Shown here: piece by piece, positions 9,032 through 17,126 of the stretch
How the letters are laid out: every line of letters starts with the position of its first letter
How positions within the stretch are numbered: the stretch's first letter is position 1
Assembly: GCF_047238345.1 (NCBI RefSeq)
Contig: NZ_JBDFMQ010000001.1
Span: 3,162,001 to 3,226,000 of the forward strand
Origin: Shouchella sp047238345
GTDB lineage: Bacteria > Bacillota > Bacilli > Bacillales > Bacillaceae_D
Reading direction: 5' to 3'
Length of the DNA stretch: 64,000 nucleotides
The notes under the pieces: model-generated
Databases searched by the model: none
Told to the model about the DNA's origin: nothing
What the model saw: only the letters and a program-made list of their open reading frames with translations
Made by a program: the position numbers and the translations under genes

Positions 9032-9772
9032 ATGACTAAAAACGCACGTTGGGATGCAACTATAGCAGAACTTCAAGTTGGATTTCGTTATAACAAAAAG
9101 CACGAGGAGTACCAATGCCTTTTTTGTGATCAAACATTCTCTAAAGGGGTGATCTATCCATATCATGAGCTTTTGCTTGAAGCACAAAAAGCCATTGAAC
9201 TTCATATCCGAACGCAACACGAATCGCCTTTTAACCAGCTTATACAGATGGATAAAAGGTATACCGGCATATCTGAACAACAGCGGGATATTCTTAAGTA
9301 CTTTTATGATGGGCTCGATGACAAGAAGATCGCAGAAATCGTTGGAGGAAGTCCGTCAACCATACGAAATTATCGATTTAAGCTCAAAGAGAAAGAAAAG
9401 CAAGCGAAAGTATTCTTAGCTTTAATGGCATTAACACGAGACCCTCAAAAAGAGCCATTTATACATTTCCACGAAGGAGCGAAGATGATGGATGAACGGT
9501 ATGCCATAACTGCAAAAGAAGAAAGCCAAATATTAGAAACCTATATCATCGATGGAAAGATGACCGTCTTTCCTAGGAAAGAAAAAAAGAAGCTTGTAAT
9601 TTTACGCTACTTGATGAATGATTTTGAATTTGATCGCATCTATTCTGAAAAAGAAGTAAATCAAATCTTACAACGCACATACGCTGATTTCGTTACCCTC
9701 AGACGTTATTTAATCGAGTATGGGTTTATGAAAAGAGACAAAGAAGGATCTCAATACTGGAAAAACCGCTAA
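9032..9772 (+). CDS. HTH regulator with zinc-finger-like N-terminus and DUF2087 domain
   Basis: Predicted DNA-binding protein, 246 aa. Residues 29-63 contain CxxC and a later HxxxxH (Cys29, Cys32, His58, His63), a possible C2H2-type metal site. Residues about 78-120 resemble a LuxR/GerE-type helix-turn-helix (ISEQQRDILKYFYDGLDDKK). The C-terminal 70 residues match DUF2087, beginning near FPRKEKKKLVILRYL. The start at 9032 has AAAAAGGGG upstream and fits the promoter; an earlier ATG at 8990 has no ribosome site. The target genes are unknown. A second DUF2087 protein with an ArsR head lies at 37723-38295. Confidence 0.8.
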   Translation: MTKNARWDATIAELQVGFRYNKKHEEYQCLFCDQTFSKGVIYPYHELLLEAQKAIELHIRTQHESPFNQLIQMDKRYTGISEQQRDILKYFYDGLDDKKIAEIVGGSPSTIRNYRFKLKEKEKQAKVFLALMALTRDPQKEPFIHFHEGAKMMDERYAITAKEESQILETYIIDGKMTVFPRKEKKKLVILRYLMNDFEFDRIYSEKEVNQILQRTYADFVTLRRYLIEYGFMKRDKEGSQYWKNR

Positions 9773-9792
9773 TGTGTATTAGCGGTTCTCTT
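9764..9792. terminator. Bidirectional terminator
   Basis: AACCGCTAAT / ATTAGCGGTT (10-bp perfect stem, GTGT loop) overlaps the 3' ends of the two convergent genes, with T-rich DNA on both sides. Confidence 0.85.
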
Positions 9793-10168
9793 CTTTATGT
9801 ACATTGTGAGAATGCGTTAATTTTATCGCTCCATAAATTAATGGCAACTGCATTGGTAATCGCGCCCACAATGCCCACTGAGGTACTTTTTTGTTACCAA
9901 TTCTCAAATTATCCTTGTACGTCGAATAAATATTCGCTGGAAAAACGAGAATCATAAAGAGCGCTAATAATTTCCCAACGATTGATTGGCCCTTTCGAAC
10001 CCAAAGTAAGACGGCAAAAAGAAGCTCCGCTACACCTGTGATCAAAACTGCGGCTTTTCTAAAAGGCAATGCAGGTGGAATAATTCTTCTGAAGACTTTC
10101 TCATGGGTAAAATGAAGAATACCTATTACGGTCAGCATAACGGAAAACATGATTCGAAGCCCTTTCAT
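9779..10168 (-). CDS. DoxX-like integral membrane protein
   Basis: Small membrane protein, 129 aa, with about four predicted hydrophobic segments and the DoxX-family pattern GxxHF (residues 16-20), FRKAAVLITGVAELLFAVLL, and a conserved PANIYSTYKD after helix 3. The ribosome site AAGGAGGG precedes the ATG. Members are linked to redox or thiol-stress complexes in some bacteria; here the role is not known. It is monocistronic and convergent with the DUF2087 regulator. Confidence 0.75.
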   Translation of the reverse strand: MKGLRIMFSVMLTVIGILHFTHEKVFRRIIPPALPFRKAAVLITGVAELLFAVLLWVRKGQSIVGKLLALFMILVFPANIYSTYKDNLRIGNKKVPQWALWARLPMQLPLIYGAIKLTHSHNVHKEENR

Positions 10169-10468
10169 TCCATCCCTCCTTAAAAACTACTACCTACCTC
10201 TTCCCACCGTTCTAAAAATCAAACATTTTTGATAAAAAGAAAGCCAAAAACCTTGTACTTTATTTAAAACCCTACTAATGTAGAGCATAATGATTGTCGA
10301 ATATGCATATCATTCCCATCCACCGTTTGACGATTTCCTCTCTTTGCAAGAAATTTCTTAATTATTTCCTGGGGAATACCGTCGAACCTTTTCCTTCTTT
10401 AAAATTTGTGAACAAATCGACACGAACGCTTGTCGAGTTTGTCGTTTAAGCGTGTGAAAGGACTGACT
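10169..10468. other. Intergenic region, promoters of divergent DoxX and VanZ genes
   Basis: About 300 bases without an open frame of note. A possible sigma-A promoter, TTGTAC-17-TAATGT, lies at 10253-10281 in the plus direction; it is about 190 bases from the VanZ start and is weak evidence. No hairpin or repeat stands out. Confidence 0.4.
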
Positions 10469-10912
10469 ATGATACGTACAATGATTGCCTGGAGCTCCAT
10501 TCTCTTATGGATGGGTGTCATCTTTTATTTATCTCATCAACCGGGTGGAGATTCTTCTAACCTTAGTGGCGGAATTCTTGATTTTATTGATTCATTTGTT
10601 CCTTTTTTCAATCTCACGGAACACGAATGGATTCACACATTGCTTAGAAAAGGGGCTCACATTGGAGCCTATTTTATCCTTGGATTTCTTGTTATGCTTG
10701 GTTTACGTACGACACACATCGCATATAAGCGGCAGTTGCTGATTGCTTTTCTTATTTGTGTACTTTATGCGATTTCAGATGAAATCCATCAACTTTATAT
10801 TCCTGGCCGAAGTGGTCAAATATCTGATGTACTCATTGACAGTATAGGTGCTGCAGCAGGTATCACCTTTTACTGGCTCATCTCTCTCTTCACTCAGAGA
10901 ACGCACCAATAA
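10469..10912 (+). CDS. VanZ-family membrane protein
   Basis: 147-aa membrane protein with four predicted helices and the VanZ hallmarks: an early LSHQPG motif, RKGAHIGAYFILG, and SDEIHQLYIPGRSGQISDVLIDSIGA. VanZ of vancomycin operons raises teicoplanin tolerance, but most Bacillaceae homologues stand alone with unknown function. I start at the ATG at 10469 with AAAGGA upstream; the longer TTG reading (10430) lacks a ribosome site. Confidence 0.88.
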   Translation: MIRTMIAWSSILLWMGVIFYLSHQPGGDSSNLSGGILDFIDSFVPFFNLTEHEWIHTLLRKGAHIGAYFILGFLVMLGLRTTHIAYKRQLLIAFLICVLYAISDEIHQLYIPGRSGQISDVLIDSIGAAAGITFYWLISLFTQRTHQ

Positions 10913-10930
10913 TTAATGCGGTTACATCTG

Positions 10931-10958
10931 TTACCAATCGTACATTTTTTGCTATAAT
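10931..10958 (+). promoter_or_regulatory. Sigma-A promoter of the metallophosphatase gene
   Basis: TTACCA (10931-10936), 16 bases, and a consensus TATAAT (10953-10958), 25 bases before the TTG start codon. Confidence 0.7.
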
Positions 10959-10983
10959 AAAAAGAAAAAAGGACGGGTTCCAT

Positions 10984-11679
10984 TTGGATAATGTATTTGT
11001 TGTAGGCGATATTCACGGTTGCTATGATGAACTCATCGAATTGCTACAGCATTGGGATAAAAAAAAGGATCAGCTCATTTTTCTTGGAGATTACATTGAT
11101 AGAGGGAAAGATTCTCGCAAAGTCGTTGAGTTGGTTCAACGTCTTGTTAACGAACAATGGGCAATTGCATTAAAGGGCAATCATGAAGATATGTTTATAA
11201 ATTGGTTAAACGAATGGCAGACAGAACGATTTATTCGAAATGGTGGAAAAGAAACCATCCATTCTTTTTTAGGAACGTCAGACGAAATTGACGAACGAAG
11301 AGCGATCGCAGAAACGTTTCCACAAATCATCCACTTTCTAAAACAACTCCCTCTTTATTATGAATGGGGCAACTACCTCTTCGTTCATGCGGGTATTAAC
11401 CCGGAACGTGCCGAATGGAAAGAAAATACGTCTCACGACTTCTTATGGATACGTGATGAATTTCATCAACAAGCAAACCCAACGAACAAAACGATTATTT
11501 TCGGGCACACCCCTGTACAAATGCTTCATTCAGAACCGCATGCAACACCTTGGTATTCTGAATGTGAAACGAAAATTGGCATGGATGGAGGCCTTGTGTT
11601 TGGCGGGAAGCTCTTAGCCTTACGCATTAACCAATCAGGTGCATTTACGTGGTTTGAACAAAGCAAATTAGCTGAATAA
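10984..11679 (+). CDS. Ser/Thr-type metallophosphoesterase (PrpE/ApaH-like)
   Basis: Calcineurin-fold phosphatase, 231 aa, with all metal-binding motifs: GDIHG (8-12), GDYIDRG (35-41), GNHE (65-68), a later FVHAG and FGHTP. The set matches bacterial protein Ser/Thr phosphatases and diadenosine-tetraphosphate hydrolases; sequence alone does not decide between them. It is cytoplasmic. The TTG start is about ten bases after AAAGGA. It is transcribed from its own consensus promoter and closed by a hairpin. Confidence 0.88.
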   Translation: MDNVFVVGDIHGCYDELIELLQHWDKKKDQLIFLGDYIDRGKDSRKVVELVQRLVNEQWAIALKGNHEDMFINWLNEWQTERFIRNGGKETIHSFLGTSDEIDERRAIAETFPQIIHFLKQLPLYYEWGNYLFVHAGINPERAEWKENTSHDFLWIRDEFHQQANPTNKTIIFGHTPVQMLHSEPHATPWYSECETKIGMDGGLVFGGKLLALRINQSGAFTWFEQSKLAE

Positions 11680-11685
11680 AAAAGA

Positions 11686-11733
11686 AGCCTGAGAGACCGT
11701 AGCAAGTAGGCGTCCTCCCAGGCTGTTTTTTTA
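11686..11733 (+). terminator. Terminator downstream of the metallophosphatase
   Basis: AGCCTG...CAGGCT arms with an inner GAG/CTC extension around a long loop, followed by seven T. It touches the stop of the convergent minus gene. Confidence 0.7.
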
Positions 11734-12030
11734 TCCTTCAAACGGGGCAATAAAAATGGTCTCTTGGGCTTGAAGTTCAACAGATTCCAAACTTAATGAA
11801 AGAAGCGCTGAGAGAATCTGCACTAAACTTAAGTTATTCAAGTCAGCTAAATACGCAACAAGCGCTACTCTTCTCGTTCCACATGTTGCGGCTAAAAGTG
11901 TTCCATCTTTAACGACGATAACCTCTGGTCCAAGCAGAGGAGCCGAGAGGCATGAGGACCGCACAACATCTTCACTTCCAGTTAACACATTAACAGACCC
12001 AAGACCCGGGACCGGAATAATAATAGCCAT
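11731..12030 (-). CDS. Hypothetical 99-aa protein
   Basis: I do not recognise the family. The frame is preceded by AAAGGAGAG at ideal distance from the ATG, and the protein is hydrophobic/beta-rich with no signal peptide: a Pro/Gly-rich start (IIIPVPGLGSVNV), two Cys (27 and 50) in SSCL and ATCGTRR, and a Leu/Ser-rich C-half. The composition would fit a small self-assembling or spore-layer protein, but that is only a guess. It is monocistronic and convergent with the phosphatase gene. Confidence 0.6.
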   Translation of the reverse strand: MAIIIPVPGLGSVNVLTGSEDVVRSSCLSAPLLGPEVIVVKDGTLLAATCGTRRVALVAYLADLNNLSLVQILSALLSLSLESVELQAQETIFIAPFEG

Positions 12031-12319
12031 TGGTACTCTCCTTTCAACTTAAGATAGAAAGTTGTACAAGGTAGACTATGACGTCATCATCCACATCGTT
12101 TTAACAAGGACCTATTTATCAAAAAATTACGCCTTTATCTTTATAAATGGAATTAACCGGAATTTATGCATGAAATTAGTCATTATTTAATTGCTGTGTT
12201 ACACTGTTGTAAAGAAACTGAAATGAAAGATCCTTTCTTCTCCATTTTTACGCATTCTTACAAATTCACCCAACTCTCTCCTCTTTTTTTTCCTTTTATT
12301 CGGCTTTATAGTAAAACCT

Positions 12320-12946
12320 ATGAAAACATTACTTACTTTTTTCACTACACTTTTATTGTCCGTCACTTTTGTCTATGGCTTTTCATCAGATGCGAAAGCT
12401 GCTTCATCGCACACTGTTCAATCTGGTGATACAATGTGGAAAATTGCCGTTCGTTATCAAGTCGGTGTTTCCGATATTATTGATGCGAATCCACAACTTT
12501 CAAACCCTAACGTGATTTATCCAGGGCAAACGATTCAATTACCTGGTCAAAACACGCAAAACCTATCTATGGAACAAGAAGTGGTACAACTCGTCAATGC
12601 AGAACGAGCGAAACACGGTCTTCAACCATTAAAAGAAAACTGGGAGCTTTCTCGTGTAGCACGCTTTAAATCAGATGACATGCGTGACCGTAACTATTTT
12701 AATCACACATCCCCTACATACGGCAGTCCTCATCAAATGATTCGTGATTTCGGGATTAACTACCGCGCTTCTGGAGAAAATATTGCAGCTGGTCAAACAA
12801 GTGCTCAAGCTGTCTTTAACGCTTGGATGAATAGCGCCGGCCATCGTCAAAATATTCTTTCATCTAATTATACCGAGATTGGAATTGGGTATGCACAAGG
12901 AGGATCGTACGGTCACTACTGGACGCAGATGTTCATAAGCCGTTAA
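12320..12946 (+). CDS. Secreted LysM plus CAP (SCP/PR1) domain protein
   Basis: 208 aa. A signal peptide ends near AKAAS (about 28), followed by one LysM peptidoglycan-binding domain (31-75: HTVQSGDTMWKIA...IIDANPQL) and a CAP domain (about 84-207) with GENIAAGQTSAQAVFNAWMNSAGHRQNIL. This is the YkwD/SafA-like arrangement common in Bacillaceae, extracellular or spore-envelope associated. The biochemical role of bacterial CAP domains is mostly unknown. The ribosome site is weak. The gene ends at a strong terminator. Confidence 0.9.
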   Translation: MKTLLTFFTTLLLSVTFVYGFSSDAKAASSHTVQSGDTMWKIAVRYQVGVSDIIDANPQLSNPNVIYPGQTIQLPGQNTQNLSMEQEVVQLVNAERAKHGLQPLKENWELSRVARFKSDDMRDRNYFNHTSPTYGSPHQMIRDFGINYRASGENIAAGQTSAQAVFNAWMNSAGHRQNILSSNYTEIGIGYAQGGSYGHYWTQMFISR

Positions 12947-12950
12947 TGTA

Positions 12951-12985
12951 AAAAAGCGTGGATCATTCGTGATCCGCGCTTTTTT
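12951..12985 (+). terminator. Terminator of the LysM-CAP gene
   Basis: AAAAAGCG.GGATCA / TGATCC.CGCTTTTTT hairpin with a TTCG-type loop and T-run. Confidence 0.9.
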
Positions 12986-13038
12986 CTGTATACGAATAGA
13001 CTAGCCACAATAGGAGATCGTAATAAAGAGGTGGTTTT

Positions 13039-13470
13039 GTGCGTTTTTATAAAAAAGTCATTTGCATGCTCTTATTATGTACATCAATCTTCATTCACCA
13101 AGACGCATTCGCCTCTTCTCCTATTGAGGTCTTTTCAATCGACGAGGAAAAGGTTGTATTCCAAACAGAGTCTACAGCAAAGGCAGAAGATGTTGCAAAA
13201 GAATTACTGACATCAGTTGATGGCTTGGTTACAAAAATAAATCCCTTACCGTCTAGCGGTTTATTAGTGAAAATTCATTTTTCCGAACCTTACCATGTTC
13301 ATAATTATTGGTTTGATGCTGACGTGACTCAAGCAGTGTTTGTTTACGAAGAAGATAACCCTAGTTCGGTTATGTTAATCAATCAAGAAGGTCAATCTGT
13401 TTTCTTTACAATGAATCGCTCTACCCTCGATTTATTTGATGCTATTTATTATGAGCCGGGTACATCCTAA
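13039..13470 (+). CDS. Hypothetical secreted protein
   Basis: 143 aa from a GTG start with AAAGAGGTGG upstream. A clear signal peptide (MRFYKKVICMLLLCTSIFIHQDAFAS, likely cut after FAS) precedes about 117 residues of mixed alpha/beta character without Cys. No known domain is recognised. It lies downstream of the LysM-CAP gene but is separated by a terminator. Confidence 0.65.
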   Translation: MRFYKKVICMLLLCTSIFIHQDAFASSPIEVFSIDEEKVVFQTESTAKAEDVAKELLTSVDGLVTKINPLPSSGLLVKIHFSEPYHVHNYWFDADVTQAVFVYEEDNPSSVMLINQEGQSVFFTMNRSTLDLFDAIYYEPGTS

Positions 13471-13793
13471 GATGTTATCATTTAAAAAAAAAGCCTATTT
13501 TCATTAGGCGCTTGTCTCATTTTTCAAAATAGTAGGTGTTTGGTCGTTCAAATCGTCACTTACGGTCATATAGTGCTAATGTGAGCTTGACTTAGGGCTC
13601 ACCCGGATGAACAAAACTGCCAGCGTAATGAAAGACCTTTTTATCATAAGAGCCTGAATGTATTCCCCTCTTTTTACAGAAAAAGATTCTTTCTCGCTTC
13701 TATGTTATGTAAGATCTTTTGTCCATGCTACCCATCTTGCAAACTCATGTTAAAGGACCTCCTAAAGAGGAAGCGAACCGCCTTCGCTTCCTT
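13471..13793. other. Gene-poor region, possible minus-strand small RNA
   Basis: No convincing protein gene. At the left end, GCCTA/TAGGC (13493-13509) is followed on the minus strand by nine T, so it is shaped as a terminator for a minus-strand transcript. No annotated minus gene ends there. A GTGAGCC..AGCTCAC pairing lies around 13571-13602, and a 23-codon frame on the minus strand is preceded by GAGGGG at poor distance. Both make a small RNA plausible but unproven. Confidence 0.35.
13482..13509 (-). terminator. Orphan minus-strand terminator
   Basis: A 5-bp GCCTA/TAGGC stem with a 7-base loop and a nine-T run on the minus strand; there is no minus-strand gene directly upstream of it. Confidence 0.5.
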
Positions 13794-13795
13794 TT
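13769..13795. terminator. Terminator at the end of the rRNA methylase gene
   Basis: GGAAGCGAA / TTCGCTTCC 9-bp perfect stem with a CCGCC loop, directly after the minus-strand stop; T-rich on the plus side too. Confidence 0.7.
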
Positions 13796-14510
13796 ATATT
13801 GGTTGAAGGATTGTAATTTTGCGCTTTCCATGTTTGACCATCTTCTTTCGTTGATATCGCGGATGGTCCACAACCACTGACTTCTCACTTACAATCGCAA
13901 CAATCGCATTTGATTGATCTAACCCTTCATAAACATTCGTTAACAATTGCTTAACTGGTGTTTCTTCTTCACTCACCCATTGAACCAGTTCTCCATAAGG
14001 CAAGTCGGTTATGACAAGATTAATGTTAGACAAAGGAGGTGCTTCTCTTCCTGTAATATCAAAAGGAAAAACCTTCCCATTTTTTTCATCAACTTGGTGC
14101 AAATCAGCCTTAAATCGCTGTACGCTTTCTAGCGCGTCACTATGGGCTTCTTTTTGATAAGCCAAGTAGTCAGATCTAAGCTTTTCTTCTCGCTCTGTTA
14201 AGCCTCGATATGTGAGTAAATCAAGGTTTTTTTGTCCAATTTTCACAATATCAGCATTGATATCTGATCCATAGATCTTGCTAATGTCTGACCCATGAAG
14301 AAAGCCGATAGCTGTCAACATATGCGCGCCTCCACAGCAAGGGTCATAGATCATTAAGTCTTTCTTTTTATTCAAAAACGACTGACATAGTTGAAAGACT
14401 TCACTCGTTAGCCGCACCGGGAACGCTGTAGTACCTGGGGCGTTGTAAAGCACTCGACCACTAGCAAAATCACTAAAATCTTTCTTTTCTTTTTCAAATT
14501 GATACGACAT
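13794..14510 (-). CDS. AviRa-like rRNA methyltransferase
   Basis: 238-aa S-adenosylmethionine-dependent methylase. The N-terminus (DFASGRVLYNAPGTTAFPVRL) and motif I (DPCCGGAHML) match my memory of the AviRa family. AviRa of the avilamycin producer methylates 23S rRNA G2535 (oligosaccharide-antibiotic resistance). A later ITDLPYGE corresponds to the catalytic D/N-P-P-Y-like motif. I start at the ATG at 14510, with AAAGGA eight bases upstream, rather than 16 codons earlier. The assignment is by remembered motifs; the substrate in this organism could be another RNA site. Confidence 0.65.
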   Translation of the reverse strand: MSYQFEKEKKDFSDFASGRVLYNAPGTTAFPVRLTSEVFQLCQSFLNKKKDLMIYDPCCGGAHMLTAIGFLHGSDISKIYGSDINADIVKIGQKNLDLLTYRGLTEREEKLRSDYLAYQKEAHSDALESVQRFKADLHQVDEKNGKVFPFDITGREAPPLSNINLVITDLPYGELVQWVSEEETPVKQLLTNVYEGLDQSNAIVAIVSEKSVVVDHPRYQRKKMVKHGKRKITILQPI

Positions 14511-14640
14511 CGTTTGAGTCCTTTCTTCTCTACATCCACTTTCATTCGCAAGAGACAAGCATTGTTAATTAAAGCCTGTTGGGCTATACTTAATAAAATG
14601 AACGGCTATTCATTTTTAAAAAAGAGAGGCTTGTCTAATT

Positions 14641-15453
14641 ATGTTTAAAAAAACAATAACCGAGCACTCCACACATAACGTCCATATGGCGAATGGTAAA
14701 ATTAAATTTCGAAACGTTCAATTAAACACTATTAGCTTTGCAACAGATGGCATTATGATCGATGCAGCAGGTGCATCCTTGCATTCTCTCTTTGCGCCTT
14801 TTTGGCAAAAACACGCGACAGATGCGCTCTATTGTACACATATTCATGAAGACCACACAGGCTGCGCAAACTGGTTTCAACAGACCCAAAAGGTCCCCGT
14901 TTTTCTAAATGATCGCTCACACAAAGAAGCCCACCAACCAGGCTCATACCCCATTTATCGTCGCTTATACTGGGGAAATCGCAAGCCATTTCGTCCTCAC
15001 CCTATGCCAGCACAGTTTCAAAGTCGTACATCCTCATGGAAAAGCATTTACACACCAGGACATTCTTATGATCATTCTGCTCTTCTTAATGAAACAACAG
15101 GCCAGCTTTTCTCTGGAGATCTTTACGTCCAAACCAAAACGAAAGTTATGATGCGAAGTGAATCAATTCCAGAAATTATTCGCTCGCTCGAACATGTATT
15201 GCAGTATGATTTTGATGATGTTTTTTGTTGTCATGCAGGCTATCTTCCAAAAGGAAAAAAACAGCTTCAGAATAAACTTGACTATTTATACGACCTCACC
15301 GAGCTCGTAAACTCCCTACATGTGCAAGGTAAATCTGTTAGCGATATCCAAAAAAAATTGTTTCCACGAAAATATCCGATTACTTTTTTTTCATTTGGAC
15401 AGTGGAATTCAAAGCATATTATTACCTCTATTTTAAAGGAGCCTACAAAATAA
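14641..15453 (+). CDS. MBL-fold metallo-hydrolase
   Basis: 270 aa with the zinc motif THIHEDHTG (His67, His69, Asp71, His72), a downstream TPGHSYDH and SGDLYV (third and fourth metal ligands), and a C-terminal His motif. The fold covers lactonases, glyoxalase II and RNases; the substrate cannot be told. A GAGAGG ribosome site precedes the ATG. The LysM-YkuD gene follows at 78 bases without a hairpin between, so co-transcription is possible. Confidence 0.85.
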   Translation: MFKKTITEHSTHNVHMANGKIKFRNVQLNTISFATDGIMIDAAGASLHSLFAPFWQKHATDALYCTHIHEDHTGCANWFQQTQKVPVFLNDRSHKEAHQPGSYPIYRRLYWGNRKPFRPHPMPAQFQSRTSSWKSIYTPGHSYDHSALLNETTGQLFSGDLYVQTKTKVMMRSESIPEIIRSLEHVLQYDFDDVFCCHAGYLPKGKKQLQNKLDYLYDLTELVNSLHVQGKSVSDIQKKLFPRKYPITFFSFGQWNSKHIITSILKEPTK

Positions 15454-15530
15454 TTGAAGGTTCTTCTTTTTTTCTGTATTGCCTCCTACTATTCAAACAT
15501 AATTATAGTACAAAAAATAAAGGTGATGTC

Positions 15531-16028
15531 ATGTATACCCACACTGTCCAACCAGGTGAAACGCTTTATAGCATCTCAAACGATTTCCGAATCCCTTTCG
15601 TTCAGCTCATTCAAGCCAATCATTTACATCCTACGAGCCAGCTAGGAGTCGGTCAGTCAATACGAATTCCGTCATTACCCGATCCTGAGTCCGTTCCATA
15701 CGCCATTCACATTTCGCTCTCTAAACATCAACTAACCCTCTACCATAATGGTCAACAAATCCATCAATACCCCATTGCGGTCGGAAAAATGCTAACGCAA
15801 ACACCAGTTGGGCGCTATGTCATTATTAATAAAGCGCCTAACCCTGGAGGTCCTTTCGGTACAATGTGGATGTCTCTGTCTAAGCAGCATTACGGCATAC
15901 ACGGAACGAACGACCCTTCTTCTATCGGGCATTCTGTCTCACACGGTTGTATTCGAATGTTTAATCACGATGTTGAGCAGCTTGCTGCGACTGTACCCAT
16001 CGGCACCCCTGTGACCATTGAACCATAA
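15531..16028 (+). CDS. ykuD: L,D-transpeptidase with LysM domain (YkuD type)
   Basis: 165-aa peptidoglycan cross-linking enzyme. LysM spans residues 3-48, followed by the YkuD catalytic domain with HGT (His124) and the S-H-G-C-I-R signature (Cys140 nucleophile). Length, domain order, absence of a signal peptide and stretches such as PNPGGPFG and SLSKQHYGIHGTN are what I remember of Bacillus subtilis YkuD, a spore-associated protein. The true start is the ATG at 15531 with AAAGGTG upstream; the longer frame to 15402 overlaps the MBL gene. Confidence 0.92.
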   Translation: MYTHTVQPGETLYSISNDFRIPFVQLIQANHLHPTSQLGVGQSIRIPSLPDPESVPYAIHISLSKHQLTLYHNGQQIHQYPIAVGKMLTQTPVGRYVIINKAPNPGGPFGTMWMSLSKQHYGIHGTNDPSSIGHSVSHGCIRMFNHDVEQLAATVPIGTPVTIEP

Positions 16029-16108
16029 GTGAGTTGATTCGCTTCCATCCATTGAGATTTCGCTTTCGTTCTATTAAAATAATTCTAAAACGAAATGAGG
16101 GGAAGCGT

Positions 16109-16753
16109 ATGTCAGTACTTGATTATGACCGTATTCTTTTTATTGGTGATTCCATTACAGATTGTAACCGGAATCACTTAGAAAGAGAAGATGATCCTGA
16201 CAAACTTGGAAATGGCTATGTTTCTTATATTCACGCTTTACTCCAGGCCACCTATCCTGAAAAAAAGTATCAGATCATAAATAAAGGCATCAATGGTCAT
16301 ACAATTCGTGATCTTCGTCAACGCTGGCAAGAAGACGTCGTAGATTTAAAACCTGACATGCTAATCATTATGATTGGAATTAATGACGTATGGCGTCAGT
16401 TTGACCAATCAGAAAAGGGCTCCCCCCATGTAGATCCTGACGAATTTAAAGAGACGTATGAAGAGCTCGTTACACGATCCAAAGCAAAACAAACGGTCTT
16501 GTTGTCACCATTTCATATTCAAAGTAATCTAGACGACCCTATGCGCCAAATGATGGATCAATACGGGGGCCTTACAAAAGCAGTTGCAACCTCGACAGGG
16601 GCTAGTTTTGTCGATATTCAGAAACACACCTTCGACCCATTGATGCAGGGATTAGACGACATTGAGATCGCACAGGACCGCATTCACCCAACATCTGTTG
16701 GCCACATGGCGATCGCTAGAACCGTCTTAACTCACCTAGGCTATTCATGGTAA
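16109..16753 (+). CDS. SGNH/GDSL-family hydrolase
   Basis: 214-aa esterase/lipase-like enzyme with block I GDSITD (Ser15 nucleophile), an Asn/Gly block around NKGINGHT, block III GIND, and block V DRIHPTSVGH carrying the catalytic Asp and His. No signal peptide, so cytoplasmic. Related Bacillus enzymes deacetylate xylo- or rhamno-oligosaccharides, but the substrate here is not predictable. The start at 16109 has GAGGGGAAG upstream; the longer reading (16034) lacks one. Confidence 0.88.
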   Translation: MSVLDYDRILFIGDSITDCNRNHLEREDDPDKLGNGYVSYIHALLQATYPEKKYQIINKGINGHTIRDLRQRWQEDVVDLKPDMLIIMIGINDVWRQFDQSEKGSPHVDPDEFKETYEELVTRSKAKQTVLLSPFHIQSNLDDPMRQMMDQYGGLTKAVATSTGASFVDIQKHTFDPLMQGLDDIEIAQDRIHPTSVGHMAIARTVLTHLGYSW

Positions 16754-16758
16754 ACCAT

Positions 16759-16802
16759 AAAAAAGTTGAAGCTCGCTTACAAAAAGCCGCTTCAACTTTT
16801 CT
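16759..16802. terminator. Bidirectional terminator
   Basis: AAAAGTTGAAGC / GCTTCAACTTTT stem around a 16-base loop, shared by the GDSL gene (+) and the 90-aa gene (-), whose stop overlaps it. Confidence 0.85.
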
Positions 16803-17064
16803 CAATTCCTTCGTTAACACCGAATAGGATTTTTTCCATTTTATCTTCATCTACTTCGAAATCGTGTACTTTTCCGACACCCAATTCCACTGGTCGTTCA
16901 ACAAGTGCACCTTCTTTAAACAAATTCGCGAGTGCATAACGGACGGTCTCATCTTCAAAACCACTTGCTACGGCACGATCAACCACATCTTCTTGAGCTC
17001 GAATTTTCTGTGCACCAATTATCTCATGAAGTTTATTTCGTAACGCTTCACTGTAATGGTTCAT
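16792..17064 (-). CDS. Hypothetical 90-aa protein
   Basis: I do not recognise the family. It is predicted largely helical and charged; the segment DVVDRAVASGFEDETVRYALANLFKEGALVER has the look of a small winged-helix, but no motif confirms it. GGAG precedes the ATG. It follows the formamidase gene at about 60 bases on the same strand, without a terminator between them, so it may be co-transcribed. Confidence 0.6.
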   Translation of the reverse strand: MNHYSEALRNKLHEIIGAQKIRAQEDVVDRAVASGFEDETVRYALANLFKEGALVERPVELGVGKVHDFEVDEDKMEKILFGVNEGIEKS

Positions 17065-17126
17065 GTTAAAACTCCTTTACGCATGCTTTTGCTTTTGTTC
17101 ATCTATGTTCCCCTCGATTGATTCAG

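Noticed and set aside
12166..12429. Plus-strand 87-codon frame overlapping the LysM-CAP gene start
   Set aside because: No ribosome site, low-complexity Phe/Tyr/His content, and overlap with the signal peptide of a clear gene in another frame.
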